Counted from the first letter of the stretch, positions 16,179 to 25,047 are shown. The stretch: DNA of 33,108 nucleotides from CAZSPL01 sp964608735 (GCA_964608735.1 CAZSPL010000011.1:1-33108); one strand, 5' to 3'. The notes: a model not told the origin generated them from the letters alone. Made by a program: numbers and translations.

Positions 16179-17516
16179 ATGAAACTAAACTACGCTTATT
16201 TGTTCATCCCGATACTCGTGCTCCTCGGCGTTTATTATTTCTATGACGCGAGCAAGGACGCGGAGAAGAAAACGGCGGATATGGCGTCGCAGCTTGGATT
16301 CGACGCATCCCAGGTCCTCGTGGTCGAGATAGGGTCGGATGATAACAAGACCCGCATCGCGAGGAAGCAGGACCAGTGGGTTTTGGAATCGCCAATCCAG
16401 TCCGATGCCGACAACGATGCCGTAGACGATCTAATCAAGCAGGTTATGAATATAGAAGTGGGGCGCAGCCTCGGGAAGCTCGATGACACCAACAGGCCGG
16501 AATACGGGCTCGAGGAGCCGTCATACAAGCTCAACCTTCTCGGTGAAGGCGGCAGCGCGCTCATGTCATTCGCGCTCGGAACGGAGAATCCATCCAATTC
16601 GGGACGTTATGCGACGACCGGGAAGGGGAACTTGTACCTCCTTTCCCCAAGCGCGACAGCATTCACCGCAATCGGCACGAAGGAACTTCGCGCGCGCGCC
16701 ATCGTTATCTTCGATCCAGCGGCGGTTACCGGGTTCGAATGCGCGACGAATGATGTCGACTATTCGTTCACGCAGGAATCGGGTGCATGGTTTCTCGAAA
16801 AGCCGGAAAGGCTGAAAGTGTCCGACAACTGGTGCCAGGGATTTCTTACTATCCTGCAGAGAGCACGGGCGGAGGAATTCCTGGAGGGCGAGCCGGACTA
16901 TGCGTCGCTGAGTCCGTTGAGCGGGTTCATAAGGCTTCACGAACAGGGGGGCGCGGTGCAAGAGGTGACATTCCTCGGCGTGGACCCGGTGAAGGGGATC
17001 GTCGCGCGAAGCTCTCGTCTACCGGAGCCGTTCTATACCGAATTCAGGCTCGAGGAGTATGTGAATGTCGATATCGATACATTCCGCGAGCTGAGGCTCA
17101 TCCTTTTCACGCAGCCGCAGATCGGTTCGGTTGTTTTCCGCGAAGTCGGCGGGGTCAATTTGGAATTCAACGTGGAAAAAGGCGAATATCGCATCACCAA
17201 GCCCGCGGAGAGGCTGGTCTATAAGCAAACCGATTTCGACGATTTCTTCAACGCGGTACTCGGCATCGAGGCGCTGCGGTTCGCCGAGGCGCCCGGCGAT
17301 CTTTCGACAATCGGGCTGGAACCGTACTGGGTGAAGATCGAGATGTACTCGACCGATAATACGAGCGAGGTGGAATTGTATCTCGGGGCCGAGACAAGCG
17401 ATGGATACTATGCCAATATCGATAAGGCGGATCAGGTATTTATTATCTCGAAGGACCAGGTCGATGCGATAATTCGAGCAGCGAACAAGCTGCGTATCGG
17501 CGTGGCGAGATTATAG
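16179..17516 (+). CDS. DUF4340 domain membrane-anchored protein
   Basis: The 445-residue protein has an N-terminal anchor helix (residues ~5-22, YLFIPILVLLGVYYFY) followed by a large extracytoplasmic domain. The pattern VLVVEIGSDDNKTRIARKQDQWVL, ESPIQSDADNDAVDDL, GLEEPSYKL and FALGTENPSNSGRYA fits DUF4340, a family nearly always encoded next to GldG-like proteins. It is the last gene of this ABC operon, starting 7 bases after the GldG-like stop, and ends just before a strong terminator. The repeated layout of beta-rich segments suggests two or three copies of one fold. Its biochemical role is not known. Confidence 0.9.
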   Translation: MKLNYAYLFIPILVLLGVYYFYDASKDAEKKTADMASQLGFDASQVLVVEIGSDDNKTRIARKQDQWVLESPIQSDADNDAVDDLIKQVMNIEVGRSLGKLDDTNRPEYGLEEPSYKLNLLGEGGSALMSFALGTENPSNSGRYATTGKGNLYLLSPSATAFTAIGTKELRARAIVIFDPAAVTGFECATNDVDYSFTQESGAWFLEKPERLKVSDNWCQGFLTILQRARAEEFLEGEPDYASLSPLSGFIRLHEQGGAVQEVTFLGVDPVKGIVARSSRLPEPFYTEFRLEEYVNVDIDTFRELRLILFTQPQIGSVVFREVGGVNLEFNVEKGEYRITKPAERLVYKQTDFDDFFNAVLGIEALRFAEAPGDLSTIGLEPYWVKIEMYSTDNTSEVELYLGAETSDGYYANIDKADQVFIISKDQVDAIIRAANKLRIGVARL

Positions 17517-17547
17517 ATAGTGGAGAGAGTGCTTGAAACAATGACTT

Positions 17548-17578
17548 CCCGGCATTTGTCTGCCGGGTTTTTATTTAT
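17548..17578 (+). terminator. Intrinsic terminator of the ABC operon
   Basis: A perfect 7-base-pair stem CCCGGCA/TGCCGGG with loop TTTGTC is followed by TTTTTATTTAT. It overlaps the stop of the convergent zinc-ribbon gene at 17571. Confidence 0.88.
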
Positions 17579-18341
17579 CCCCTGTATCCGGGCCTGCTTC
17601 TTTTCCTGCCTTTCCTTCCTTATCTTCCTTCGGCCCGCCGAACTGCTTCAACGCGCCCTCGGAGATGTTGTCAAGGCTGGTGATGAGGATGTAAACCTTT
17701 TCGCTGATGTTCTTCTTCGCGATTTTCACCGTGAGGCTTCCGGTCGGATTGATGAATACCGTGCTTTTTTCATTATCCAGCGCGACTTCCGAGACATTCG
17801 GCGCCTTGAAGAATTTCTCCTCGATCAAAGCCGCGTAGAAATCTTTCACTTTGTCGAATGAATCGTAGGATATAAAAGCCCGCTCGCCGCTCTTAAGGTT
17901 ATCCCCCATGAAATTCAATGCGCGCTCGGAACCCGGGTATGTCAGCTCCGCCCATGTCAATCCTCCGGGAACCGTTTCGGGCGGTTTCTCGGGAGTCGCT
18001 TCGACGGAACCTTCCGCGAGAATTATCTCCTGCTCGGTATCCCCCTTGCCGAGCTTGACCAGCTTCTGCTCGATGCCTTCTTCGGCGGGTTTCCCGGGAT
18101 CGATTCCATCGATTCCATCCTTGCCATCCTTTTCAGCGAGCATCGAGTTGATTACAACAGCGGCGACCGCGGCGATGAGTGCCAAAATAATCGCGAACAG
18201 GATCGTCTTCCCCCAGCCATGGACGGGAATCCGTATGCCGCCGATCGATGTATCTGTGAACGCGCCGCATTCGGGATTAAGGCATTTGCCGCCGGGCGAG
18301 TCGAGCGGTTGTCCGCATTCGGGGCAGGAATCAGCCTGCAT
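17571..18341 (-). CDS. Zinc-ribbon single-pass membrane protein
   Basis: The 256-residue protein starts with a zinc-ribbon: Cys6, Cys9, Cys20 and Cys25 in CPECGQPLDSPGGKC and NPEC. A single helix follows at residues ~46-65 (TILFAIILALIAAVAAVVIN), then a KDGIDGIDPGKPAEEG linker and an extracytoplasmic C-terminal part with no recognised family. The start at 18341 is set by AGGAGG 8 bases upstream; a longer in-frame ATG at 18389 lies inside the preceding gene and adds no Cys motif. It is the last gene of the ligA group and converges on the ABC operon, whose terminator overlaps its stop. Similar zinc-ribbon membrane proteins are common but uncharacterised. Confidence 0.82.
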   Translation of the reverse strand: MQADSCPECGQPLDSPGGKCLNPECGAFTDTSIGGIRIPVHGWGKTILFAIILALIAAVAAVVINSMLAEKDGKDGIDGIDPGKPAEEGIEQKLVKLGKGDTEQEIILAEGSVEATPEKPPETVPGGLTWAELTYPGSERALNFMGDNLKSGERAFISYDSFDKVKDFYAALIEEKFFKAPNVSEVALDNEKSTVFINPTGSLTVKIAKKNISEKVYILITSLDNISEGALKQFGGPKEDKEGKAGKEAGPDTGDK

Positions 18342-18352
18342 TCTGGAACCTC

Positions 18353-19402
18353 CTAAGCTCCCGAGTCCGCGATATACTGCCATCCGCAATAGATGGGCTT
18401 GGCGACTCCGTCGTACCTGCGAAGCCCCATCCCGTGGAAGAACTCGTCGAGCCCATCCGCCGGGAAGTCGTGCATTTCGATGAGTTGTACGAGCGAAAGG
18501 TTCAAATCACCGAGCGCCCTGACGAGTTGGGCCGGGAAATCGCGCGCGATGATTTCGCTCGACGACCACTCCGCGCCGTCGGTGAACCCGCATTCGACGA
18601 TTACCGGCACGCTGACATACTGTGGAAGGTCGGCGAAGTAGATGCCGGGTATTTCGGCGGGCTCGACTATCCCGGCAAGCTGCGGGAATGTGCTCAGCCC
18701 CGCGGCGTCGATGTGGTTCGCGAGATCGACATACATCTGCAGCGGCGCTTCCGCCGCGTGAAGCAGGTCGAGTTCCCAGGAGTGGCTGAAATATGTGACG
18801 GTCGACGGGCTGCGCGATTCGACGAGGTCGTACGCTTCCTCGTACAGGCTGACGAGGTCGGGGTAGTCGTCGCGCGCATCGTCACCGAGGGCGAATGAAT
18901 TCATCTCCATGCAGAGGTTGAAGTAATCGGGCGCCCTCTCGTCGAGCAGGTCCTCGATCTCCGCGAGATAGCTCTGCCGTATGGACGAGTCCGCGAAACC
19001 AGCGCCCGCCGGGATGCTCCGCAAATCGATGGCGACGCTTATCCCGATGTCGGCGCGGTCGGCGAAAGCCACGAGCCGCCGGTAGTCGTAGATGTTTGCC
19101 GATGTATCGCCGAACGACGCCAATAATATTATATGAAGGTAATCGCCGATCGCCTTCGCCTGGCTGACCGCTTCCTCGATGTCCGATTCATTCGCGCTCA
19201 TGTATTTTGTGGTGGGTACCACGGCTATCGAAAAATCGCGGGAGAATCCCGGAAGCAGGCTCGCATAGTGATTCATGACGTCGCCCGTACACGATGCCTC
19301 TATCCAAGCATCGATTGGCTCCGTTGACGACACACCGCTTACCGCGCACCCGGGGAGTGCGGCGATCACGATAAGTATATAGAGCAGCGCGAATCTGTTC
19401 AT
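18353..19402 (-). CDS. Lipoprotein with glycosidase-like TIM-barrel appearance
   Basis: The 349-residue protein has a lipoprotein signal with lipobox ALPGC (Cys19). The mature protein alternates short hydrophobic strands and amphipathic helices as in a TIM barrel, for example YLHIILLASFG, GISVAIDLRS, DYFNLCMEMNSF, STVTYFSHSW, HIDAAGLSTFP and VPVIVECGFTDG. Glu166 (LCMEMNSF) and Glu270 (IVECGFT) are ~104 residues apart at the ends of strands, the layout of acid/base and nucleophile in clan GH-A glycosidases such as GH53. The assignment is inference; no full family signature is visible. A location in the envelope is likely. No strong ribosome binding site is visible, and it follows the flavin-binding gene by 17 bases. 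Confidence 0.75.
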   Translation of the reverse strand: MNRFALLYILIVIAALPGCAVSGVSSTEPIDAWIEASCTGDVMNHYASLLPGFSRDFSIAVVPTTKYMSANESDIEEAVSQAKAIGDYLHIILLASFGDTSANIYDYRRLVAFADRADIGISVAIDLRSIPAGAGFADSSIRQSYLAEIEDLLDERAPDYFNLCMEMNSFALGDDARDDYPDLVSLYEEAYDLVESRSPSTVTYFSHSWELDLLHAAEAPLQMYVDLANHIDAAGLSTFPQLAGIVEPAEIPGIYFADLPQYVSVPVIVECGFTDGAEWSSSEIIARDFPAQLVRALGDLNLSLVQLIEMHDFPADGLDEFFHGMGLRRYDGVAKPIYCGWQYIADSGA

Positions 19403-19419
19403 GATGGTTTCATATCGAG

Positions 19420-19812
19420 CTAAACACTGGTTACGTAATTCACCATCTCGATCTTCATAGCGAGGATGACAAAGTTCTCGTCATCGATGCCGCCGGTGAA
19501 ATATTTATCCCAGTCATCGTGCCAGAGCCTTTCCTTGAGTGCCCTGTCGTTCGTTATCTCCCCCGCTCCGGACAGGCACGCGTAGTGGGATTTCTCGGTG
19601 TCGTAGAAATAGAAACCGACGCGTCCGAATGACCCGGTTTGAGACACTTTCGCGGATTCCTTGGACGTCGCGGCATAGATGGTGTCGCCGTCGAGGAGCA
19701 CACCGCCCATGGGACGGCAGAAGAAATTTTTGCCGTCATACGTGATGCAGTGGCATACCCGTGTTTTCTCGAATATCGCCCACGCATCCTTGAGTTTCGA
19801 TAAATCTGCCAT
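19420..19812 (-). CDS. Pyridoxamine 5'-phosphate oxidase-like FMN-binding protein
   Basis: The 130-residue protein has the split-barrel pattern of the PNPOx-like superfamily: YDGKNFFCRPMGGVLLDGDTIYAATSKESAKV at residues ~25-56, then GRVGFYFYDTEKSHYACLSGAGEI. The R/P-M-G and T/S-x-x-S/A-K spacing fits FMN phosphate binding in general-stress-protein-26-like members. The substrate is unknown, perhaps a flavin cofactor-dependent redox reaction. AAGGAG lies 7 bases before the ATG. It begins 15 bases after the ligA stop, so it is probably read through from ligA. Confidence 0.85.
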   Translation of the reverse strand: MADLSKLKDAWAIFEKTRVCHCITYDGKNFFCRPMGGVLLDGDTIYAATSKESAKVSQTGSFGRVGFYFYDTEKSHYACLSGAGEITNDRALKERLWHDDWDKYFTGGIDDENFVILAMKIEMVNYVTSV

Positions 19813-19826
19813 TCTATTCTCCTTCC

Positions 19827-21881
19827 TTATGGTTTATTAATCCCGAGCAACGCATACACACTATCCCCTTCGACGATCTCCGTACCTTCCTTCCTCGCCT
19901 TATCGAGCTTGCTCCCGGGATCGATACCCGATATCAAGTAATTGGTCTTCGAACTCACCGACCCCGTCACCTTTCCTCCAAGCTCCTCGATACGCGCCTT
20001 CAACTCGTCACGCGAATAACCATCGATAGTACCGGTAATGACAAATGTCTTCCCATCGAGCTTACCGCCGGATTTCTTCGGCTTGATTATCTCCTCGAAT
20101 CCCCTGAGGCCGGCTTCGCGAAGCTTGTCGATTATCCTCCCTTCGCGCTCGTCCTTGAAGAATTCAACGATGTTCGATGCCATCTTCGGCCCGATGCCCT
20201 TGATACTTTCGAGCTGCCCCGATGTCGCCGATGCAAGCGAATCGAACGACAGGAATTCATCGGCCAGAAGCTTCGCCGCTTCCGCACCGACTCCCGGAAT
20301 GGATAAAGCATTGAGCATTCTATCGAGCGGCCTGGCCTTGCTCGCCTCGATCTCCTTCCTGAGATTGTCGGCCGATTTTTCGCCGAAACCTTCCAGCCCG
20401 GCAATCTCATTGAAATCAAGGCGGTACAAATCGCCGATGTCGTTGATGAACCCTTCGCTGATGAACCGCTCGACTATCTTCGTACCGAGCCCCTCTATGT
20501 CCATCGCGTCGCGGCTTACGAAATGCTCGATGCGCCTCTGCACTATCGCGAGGCAGTCTTTCGCGACGCACCTGTAGTCGACTTCTCCCTCGCGTTTCAC
20601 CACCGGCCCGCCGCATATGGGGCATGTTTGCGGCATGTGGAATTTCTTCTCGCTACCGTTGCGGCGCTCGGTAATCACCTTGACGACCTTGGGGATTACA
20701 TCGCCACCCTTCGCGATGATGACATGGTCGCCTATGCGGATATCCTTGCGCGTGATTTCATCCATGTTATACAGCGACGCATGGCTCACGGTCGAGCCGT
20801 CGAGAAGCACGGGCTCGAATGTCGCGACCGGTGTGATGACGCCGGTACGTCCCACCGACGGGCGGATGTCGAGCACTCTGGTTGACGCTTCCCTCGGCGG
20901 GAATTTAAATGCGATGGCCCATCGCGGGGCCTTGGCCGTCGAGCCTAGTTCAACGCCGAGAGCGAGATCGTTCAGCTTTATCACAAGCCCGTCGACTTCG
21001 TAGTCGATGCTATCCCGCTTCCCGCGCCATTTATCGATTATCTTGAAAACATCTTCTATCGTCCCCGCGAACTCTATTTCCGGGTTGACCTTGAAGCTGT
21101 TCTCCCCAAGCCATTTAAGGGCATCTGTCTGGGTCGATATTCCGACATCGTCAAAATTCCTGAGGGAATGCGTGAATATCGACAGCGGACGCGATGCCGC
21201 AATCGACGGGTCGAGCTGTCGGATGCTCCCGGCGGCGGCGTTGCGGGGGTTCGCGAAAAGTTTCTCTCCCTTTTCCTTGCGGCGATGGTTCAACTTTTCA
21301 AACGCCTTGATCGGGAGGTAGGCTTCGCCCTGCACGACGACATGCCCGGTGACCGGTATCCTGAGCGGCACCGCGCCGATGGTGCGGACATTCTGGGTGA
21401 CATCCTCGCCGACCTCGCCGTCGCCGCGCGTCGCGCCGATGACAAGGCTGCCGTTGTCATATGTCAGGCTGACCGCGAGCCCGTCGACCTTCGGCTCCAC
21501 GACATAATTGATCTTTTTCGAACTAGCGGCCTGCCGGCTGATGCGCTCGTCGAATTCAGTGAGGTCGTCATTGGTCGATGCATTCTGCAGGCTCTTCATG
21601 GGGTATTCGTGCCGCACCTGTGCGAATTCATCGAGTGGCTTGCCTCCAACCCGTTCCGACGGTGACCCCGCGGCGCGAAGCCCGGGATGGGCTTCCTCGA
21701 CGGATATCAGTCTTGTCATCAGGGCGTCGTATTCGGCGTCGCTCACGACCGGATCGTCGAGGACATAATACCGATGCCCGTGGTATTCGATTACCGCGCG
21801 CAGGTCATCGATATTCTCCGGCCCGAAATCATCCGGCCCGAGTTTCAACAGGGATTGTATTTTTCTTCCGCTTGCCACCAT
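19827..21881 (-). CDS. ligA: NAD-dependent DNA ligase
   Basis: The enzyme seals nicks in duplex DNA using NAD+, essential for replication and repair. It is 684 residues from ATG 21881, close to the family's usual ~670. Domain Ia is seen in RYYVLDDPVVSDAEYDALM. The adenylation site is EPKVDG with catalytic Lys131, followed by ATRGDGEVGEDVTQN. An OB region is followed by the four-Cys zinc finger (CPICGG ... YRCVAKDC), helix-hairpin-helix repeats and a C-terminal BRCT domain (DGKTFVITGTIDGYSRDEL to TNYLISG). The frame stays open upstream to 22010, but a minus-strand promoter lies inside that extension and the extension looks non-native. AAAGGA sits in a hairpin upstream of the ATG; an in-frame CTG at 21890 is the spacing-favoured alternative start. 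Confidence 0.95.
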   Translation of the reverse strand: MVASGRKIQSLLKLGPDDFGPENIDDLRAVIEYHGHRYYVLDDPVVSDAEYDALMTRLISVEEAHPGLRAAGSPSERVGGKPLDEFAQVRHEYPMKSLQNASTNDDLTEFDERISRQAASSKKINYVVEPKVDGLAVSLTYDNGSLVIGATRGDGEVGEDVTQNVRTIGAVPLRIPVTGHVVVQGEAYLPIKAFEKLNHRRKEKGEKLFANPRNAAAGSIRQLDPSIAASRPLSIFTHSLRNFDDVGISTQTDALKWLGENSFKVNPEIEFAGTIEDVFKIIDKWRGKRDSIDYEVDGLVIKLNDLALGVELGSTAKAPRWAIAFKFPPREASTRVLDIRPSVGRTGVITPVATFEPVLLDGSTVSHASLYNMDEITRKDIRIGDHVIIAKGGDVIPKVVKVITERRNGSEKKFHMPQTCPICGGPVVKREGEVDYRCVAKDCLAIVQRRIEHFVSRDAMDIEGLGTKIVERFISEGFINDIGDLYRLDFNEIAGLEGFGEKSADNLRKEIEASKARPLDRMLNALSIPGVGAEAAKLLADEFLSFDSLASATSGQLESIKGIGPKMASNIVEFFKDEREGRIIDKLREAGLRGFEEIIKPKKSGGKLDGKTFVITGTIDGYSRDELKARIEELGGKVTGSVSSKTNYLISGIDPGSKLDKARKEGTEIVEGDSVYALLGINKP

Positions 21882-21890
21882 GTCTTGCAG

Positions 21891-21910
21891 CCCGGCAATC
21901 CTTTGCCGGG
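21891..21910 (-). repeat. Inverted repeat in the ligA leader
   Basis: Perfect arms CCCGGCAA/TTGCCGGG around a 4-base loop read on the minus strand between the promoter and the ATG of ligA. The loop carries AGGA, and the hairpin starts ~10 bases upstream of the ATG at 21881, so it could tune ligA translation. Confidence 0.5.
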
Positions 21911-21926
21911 GAGTGTTTACATATTC

Positions 21927-21955
21927 ATAATAGAAGAATAAACAGGCACGGGCAA
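21927..21955 (-). promoter_or_regulatory. Promoter of the ligA operon
   Basis: On the minus strand TTGCCC (21950-21955) and TATTAT (21927-21932) are spaced by 17 bases. Transcript start is expected near 21920, which supports the ligA start at 21881 or 21890 rather than 22010. Confidence 0.55.
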
Positions 21956-21974
21956 CATCCCGGGGCGATGCCGA

Positions 21975-22004
21975 TTGGAAATGCCCGGCGGCAGGTGTTA
22001 TGAT
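21975..22004 (+). promoter_or_regulatory. Candidate promoter of the ccsA-resB operon
   Basis: TTGGAA (21975-21980) and TATGAT (21999-22004) are spaced by 18 bases. The predicted leader before the ATG at 22037 is ~26 bases. It is divergent from the ligA promoter. Confidence 0.4.
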
Positions 22005-22036
22005 TTTCATTCAAATCCGGGTGGGGCGAGGTATAT

Positions 22037-23122
22037 ATGGAAAACACAATCGCATTCCTGGGTCGAGCCCTGTTCCTTACAGCGCTGATAGGCTACGGGC
22101 TGAGCTTTGTCGCCTATCTCGCATACATAATCTGGCCCAAAACGGTTCCGAAGGCGCTTCCCACAACCATCCTAATCATCGTAAGCGCGCTCAACATCGG
22201 CATCGTCATCCTCCGAAGCATCGAATCGGGGCGAAGCCCGTTCTCGAGCCGCTACGAGTCGATCACTTTCTTCGGGATGACCATCGGCGTGATCTACCTG
22301 CTTACCGAGTGGCGGCTGCGGGTGAAATTCGGCGGATTGTTCGCAAGCGCCATCGCGTTCGGCCTGTTCGCGTATATCGTCGTGGTCGATCTGAATAAGA
22401 GCGATGTCCCGATTACATTCGCCAATATCGTATATATGATCAAGGCGGGCGGTACACAGCTCGCGAGCATGCCGCTGATGCCCGCGCTTCAATCGCCATG
22501 GTTCTTCTGGCATGTATCGCTGGCATTCCTCGGCTATGCATTCTTCACGACCGGTTTCGTCTCCGAGATGACTGCGTCGTGCATCTCGGTTGGAAGGAAG
22601 GCCGATTTCGGGAAGCTGCTATGGAAAGCCGTGGTCGTGCTTCTCGCGGGAGCGGTACTGATGATTATCGGGTACTCGGTGAAGGGGATGCTCTGGCTCG
22701 AGATACTCTCGACCGCGATATCCACGGTGGCATTGCTCATCATCATCGGTATGCTGCTTGGCAAGCGGCATACATCGGTGATGGAATTCACCGATGACAA
22801 TCTCGCCACGATCTCATACTTCGCGCACAGCCATGTGCTGTTTGCGTTCCCGCTTCTCACGTGGTGCGTAGTATCCGGCGGCGCGTGGGCCGACAAGGCG
22901 TGGGGAACATACTGGGGATGGGATCCCAAGGAAATCTGGAGCCTCATCACGTGGTTTATCTACGTGTGCTATTTCCATATGAAAACCCATCCGAAGTGGA
23001 GGGGACGTCCCGCTGTAATAATGCATGTGCTCGGGTTCCTGTCCGTGATGACGACATACCTGATGGTCAATTATCTCGTTGAGTGGTTCAACCTTTTCAG
23101 CCTGCATGCGTATACGGAATAA
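22037..23122 (+). CDS. ccsA: Cytochrome c biogenesis protein CcsA (heme-handling WWD protein)
   Basis: The 361-residue polytopic membrane protein has the tryptophan-rich heme-binding motif WGTYWGWDPKEIW near residues 289-301, the hallmark of the CcsA/CcmC family. Candidate heme-ligating His residues flank it: HVSLAFLGYAFFTTGF (~157), AHSHVLF (~253) and MHVLGFLS (~330). Together with ResB it forms the system II complex that carries heme outward and attaches it to CXXCH apocytochromes. The start has GCGAGG just upstream. The stop is followed by resB after 11 bases. No thiol-reducing partner (CcdA or ResA) is in the window. Confidence 0.95.
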   Translation: MENTIAFLGRALFLTALIGYGLSFVAYLAYIIWPKTVPKALPTTILIIVSALNIGIVILRSIESGRSPFSSRYESITFFGMTIGVIYLLTEWRLRVKFGGLFASAIAFGLFAYIVVVDLNKSDVPITFANIVYMIKAGGTQLASMPLMPALQSPWFFWHVSLAFLGYAFFTTGFVSEMTASCISVGRKADFGKLLWKAVVVLLAGAVLMIIGYSVKGMLWLEILSTAISTVALLIIIGMLLGKRHTSVMEFTDDNLATISYFAHSHVLFAFPLLTWCVVSGGAWADKAWGTYWGWDPKEIWSLITWFIYVCYFHMKTHPKWRGRPAVIMHVLGFLSVMTTYLMVNYLVEWFNLFSLHAYTE

Positions 23123-23133
23123 CGGAGCGGAAA

Positions 23134-25020
23134 ATGATGAATGCAATTGACATATCACCCGCCATACTTCTCGGAGCATTGATCGATGCCCCGGTATGGG
23201 CCTTAGCCGCGATGGGGATCATCATCATCGTGCTCATAGTCATGCTATATAAGGAACTCTGGTCCTTCTTCACGAAACTCGAAGTGGGCGTGGTGCTTCT
23301 TATCCTCGTGACGATACTCAGCATCGTCGGTGGGCTTCTCCCGCAGCACCTGACCAAAGCCGATGCCGCCGAGGAAATAATCGGGCTGACGCTTCCGGAT
23401 GCGATCGAGCCTGAAAAAGCCGCTGAGCTGACGGGGCTGCCGTCACCGGCTGAAATCCATCCTTCGATGGCGGCCCGCATGCTCGATCTTCCCGACCCCG
23501 CAAACATTTCCGACCAGGAAGCCGTCGCGCTCATGGGATTGGAGAGCACCGCGAATATCAACATCGATCAGACATACCAGAATTGGCTCAAGAGGGAGTA
23601 TATCGTCGCCCTGCTCGCGAAATACGATGCGTGGTTCAAAGAAAAAGCCGCCGCGCTTCCGGGAACAACGAGGTTCTTTTTCAATATCGGGTTCTTCTAT
23701 GTTTACCACACGTGGTACTACCTTCTGCTCGCCTACTTGTTGTTCATCAGCGTCATATGCTGCTCCATCAGGCGCTTGCAGGGTTTCGTGAAGATGCGGC
23801 GTCGCGAACCCGCCGCGTATGGGGCCGACAGGCTGATGCGCCAGGCCGAAGTAGTGGAATTCGACCTCGGCCCCGGTGAATCGATCGACCGCGAGAAAGC
23901 CGCCGCCGCGCTTGCGGGGAGCGGATTCACCCCGAGAGCATGCAAGCCGGATGATGTCGGCTACCAGTTCCAGCTTAATTTCGGGTTTAAAATACCCACG
24001 ACCACCCTAAGCGCGATATTTCATTTTTCGCTCGTCCTCGCGTTGATAGGCTTCATCACAACGGGATGTCATTCATGGCGCAGCGAGATCACCCTCGCGC
24101 CCGGCGAAACACAGGAAATCAAGCTCGTCAGTCCCGACATGAAGATGTACAAATGGTATGAAAGCCTCTATGAGAAACGCGGGTGGGAATGGGCGAAGCC
24201 GTCGAACAAATACAACCTCGATGCTTCGTTTGTCATCGGATGCAACGATTACTTCTCGGAATATTTCATGGGCGAAGAGGGGTGGTATACGCTCAAGGAC
24301 TACAAGTCGGACTTGTATATCATGGATAACGGCAAGGAGATGGAGCGGAAGGTCATCGAGGTCAATTTCCCGCTGACATACAAGGGGATAGATTTCTTCC
24401 AGCAGAATGTCGAGAAGACCGGGGTGCTCGAAATCACGCCGCCGGGCGGGGAGCCGGTGGAAGTCAGCGCGACGATATGGGGCACGAAGATACCGCCGAT
24501 GGAAGGCATGCCCGCGATGCTTACGGCGAGCAGCCTCGTGTGGGGCAAGCTCCTGAACGATGACGGCACGACATCGGACATCGGTCCGACGGTCCGCGTC
24601 GGCAAGCGGATCCCGAAGGAAAAGAAAGAGTGGCCGAATCCCGGCAAGGAACAACCGGACAAAGGCGCCGGAATTGGCATGATGGGCATGGGCACGACCG
24701 AAACGGATTGGTTGTTCGAAGTGAAGGATGGCGAAGTGAAGGATTGGGAGGGCTGGACATTCGCACTCAAGGGGCCATACAGGAAAGCCACGGGTCTCGA
24801 AGTCGTCAATGACCCCGGCGTGCCCATCCTGTGGGTGGCCATTGTCATAATGATTATTACGCTCATCCTGAGATCCTATATGCCCTCATACAGCGCCCGT
24901 GTCGACTTCGCACCGTCGAGCGACGGCGGTGGGCATCTGATTGTCGCGGGCAATGCATCGGGCCTCGGGGCGAATTTCAAAAAACAGGCGGAGAGGATAA
25001 GGGATGTTTTGAAGGGATAG
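23134..25020 (+). CDS. resB: Cytochrome c biogenesis protein ResB, with an internal four-fold 17-residue repeat
   Basis: The 628-residue protein is the second half of the system II heme-attachment complex. The family signature segments are in order: SFFTKLEVGVVLLILVTILS at ~40, YHTWYYLLLAYLLFISVICCSIRRL near 190-215, FHFSLVLALIGFITTG near ~293, and the DPGVPILW anchor before the last helix near ~566. The periplasmic loop before the final helix is long, as usual. The start at 23134 is chosen over the in-frame frame upstream because CGGAGCGG precedes it by a short spacer. Unusual is the stretch after helix one: four 17-residue tandem units (residues ~83-150) with consensus GLP.PA.I and a downstream Ala/Leu, absent from ResB proteins I know. 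Confidence 0.94.
   Translation: MMNAIDISPAILLGALIDAPVWALAAMGIIIIVLIVMLYKELWSFFTKLEVGVVLLILVTILSIVGGLLPQHLTKADAAEEIIGLTLPDAIEPEKAAELTGLPSPAEIHPSMAARMLDLPDPANISDQEAVALMGLESTANINIDQTYQNWLKREYIVALLAKYDAWFKEKAAALPGTTRFFFNIGFFYVYHTWYYLLLAYLLFISVICCSIRRLQGFVKMRRREPAAYGADRLMRQAEVVEFDLGPGESIDREKAAAALAGSGFTPRACKPDDVGYQFQLNFGFKIPTTTLSAIFHFSLVLALIGFITTGCHSWRSEITLAPGETQEIKLVSPDMKMYKWYESLYEKRGWEWAKPSNKYNLDASFVIGCNDYFSEYFMGEEGWYTLKDYKSDLYIMDNGKEMERKVIEVNFPLTYKGIDFFQQNVEKTGVLEITPPGGEPVEVSATIWGTKIPPMEGMPAMLTASSLVWGKLLNDDGTTSDIGPTVRVGKRIPKEKKEWPNPGKEQPDKGAGIGMMGMGTTETDWLFEVKDGEVKDWEGWTFALKGPYRKATGLEVVNDPGVPILWVAIVIMIITLILRSYMPSYSARVDFAPSSDGGGHLIVAGNASGLGANFKKQAERIRDVLKG
23380..23583 (+). repeat. Four tandem 51-base (17-residue) repeats inside resB
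   Basis: Units at 23380, 23431, 23482 and 23533 encode IGLTLPDAIEPEKAAEL, TGLPSPAEIHPSMAARM, LDLPDPANISDQEAVAL and MGLESTANINIDQTYQN. The phase is exact, without indels, and the residues GLP, P/A, I and a late Ala/Leu recur. DNA identity between units is low, so the repeats are old and kept at protein level. Confidence 0.8.
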
Positions 25021-25047
25021 GGCATGCCACCTTCCCAGATTATCTGC

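Noticed and set aside
21882..22010. Upstream extension of ligA
   Set aside because: Contains the ligA promoter and lacks conserved ligase sequence.
23083..23133. Earlier in-frame start of resB inside ccsA
   Set aside because: It has no ribosome binding site and the 17 extra residues are the shadow of the ccsA end.
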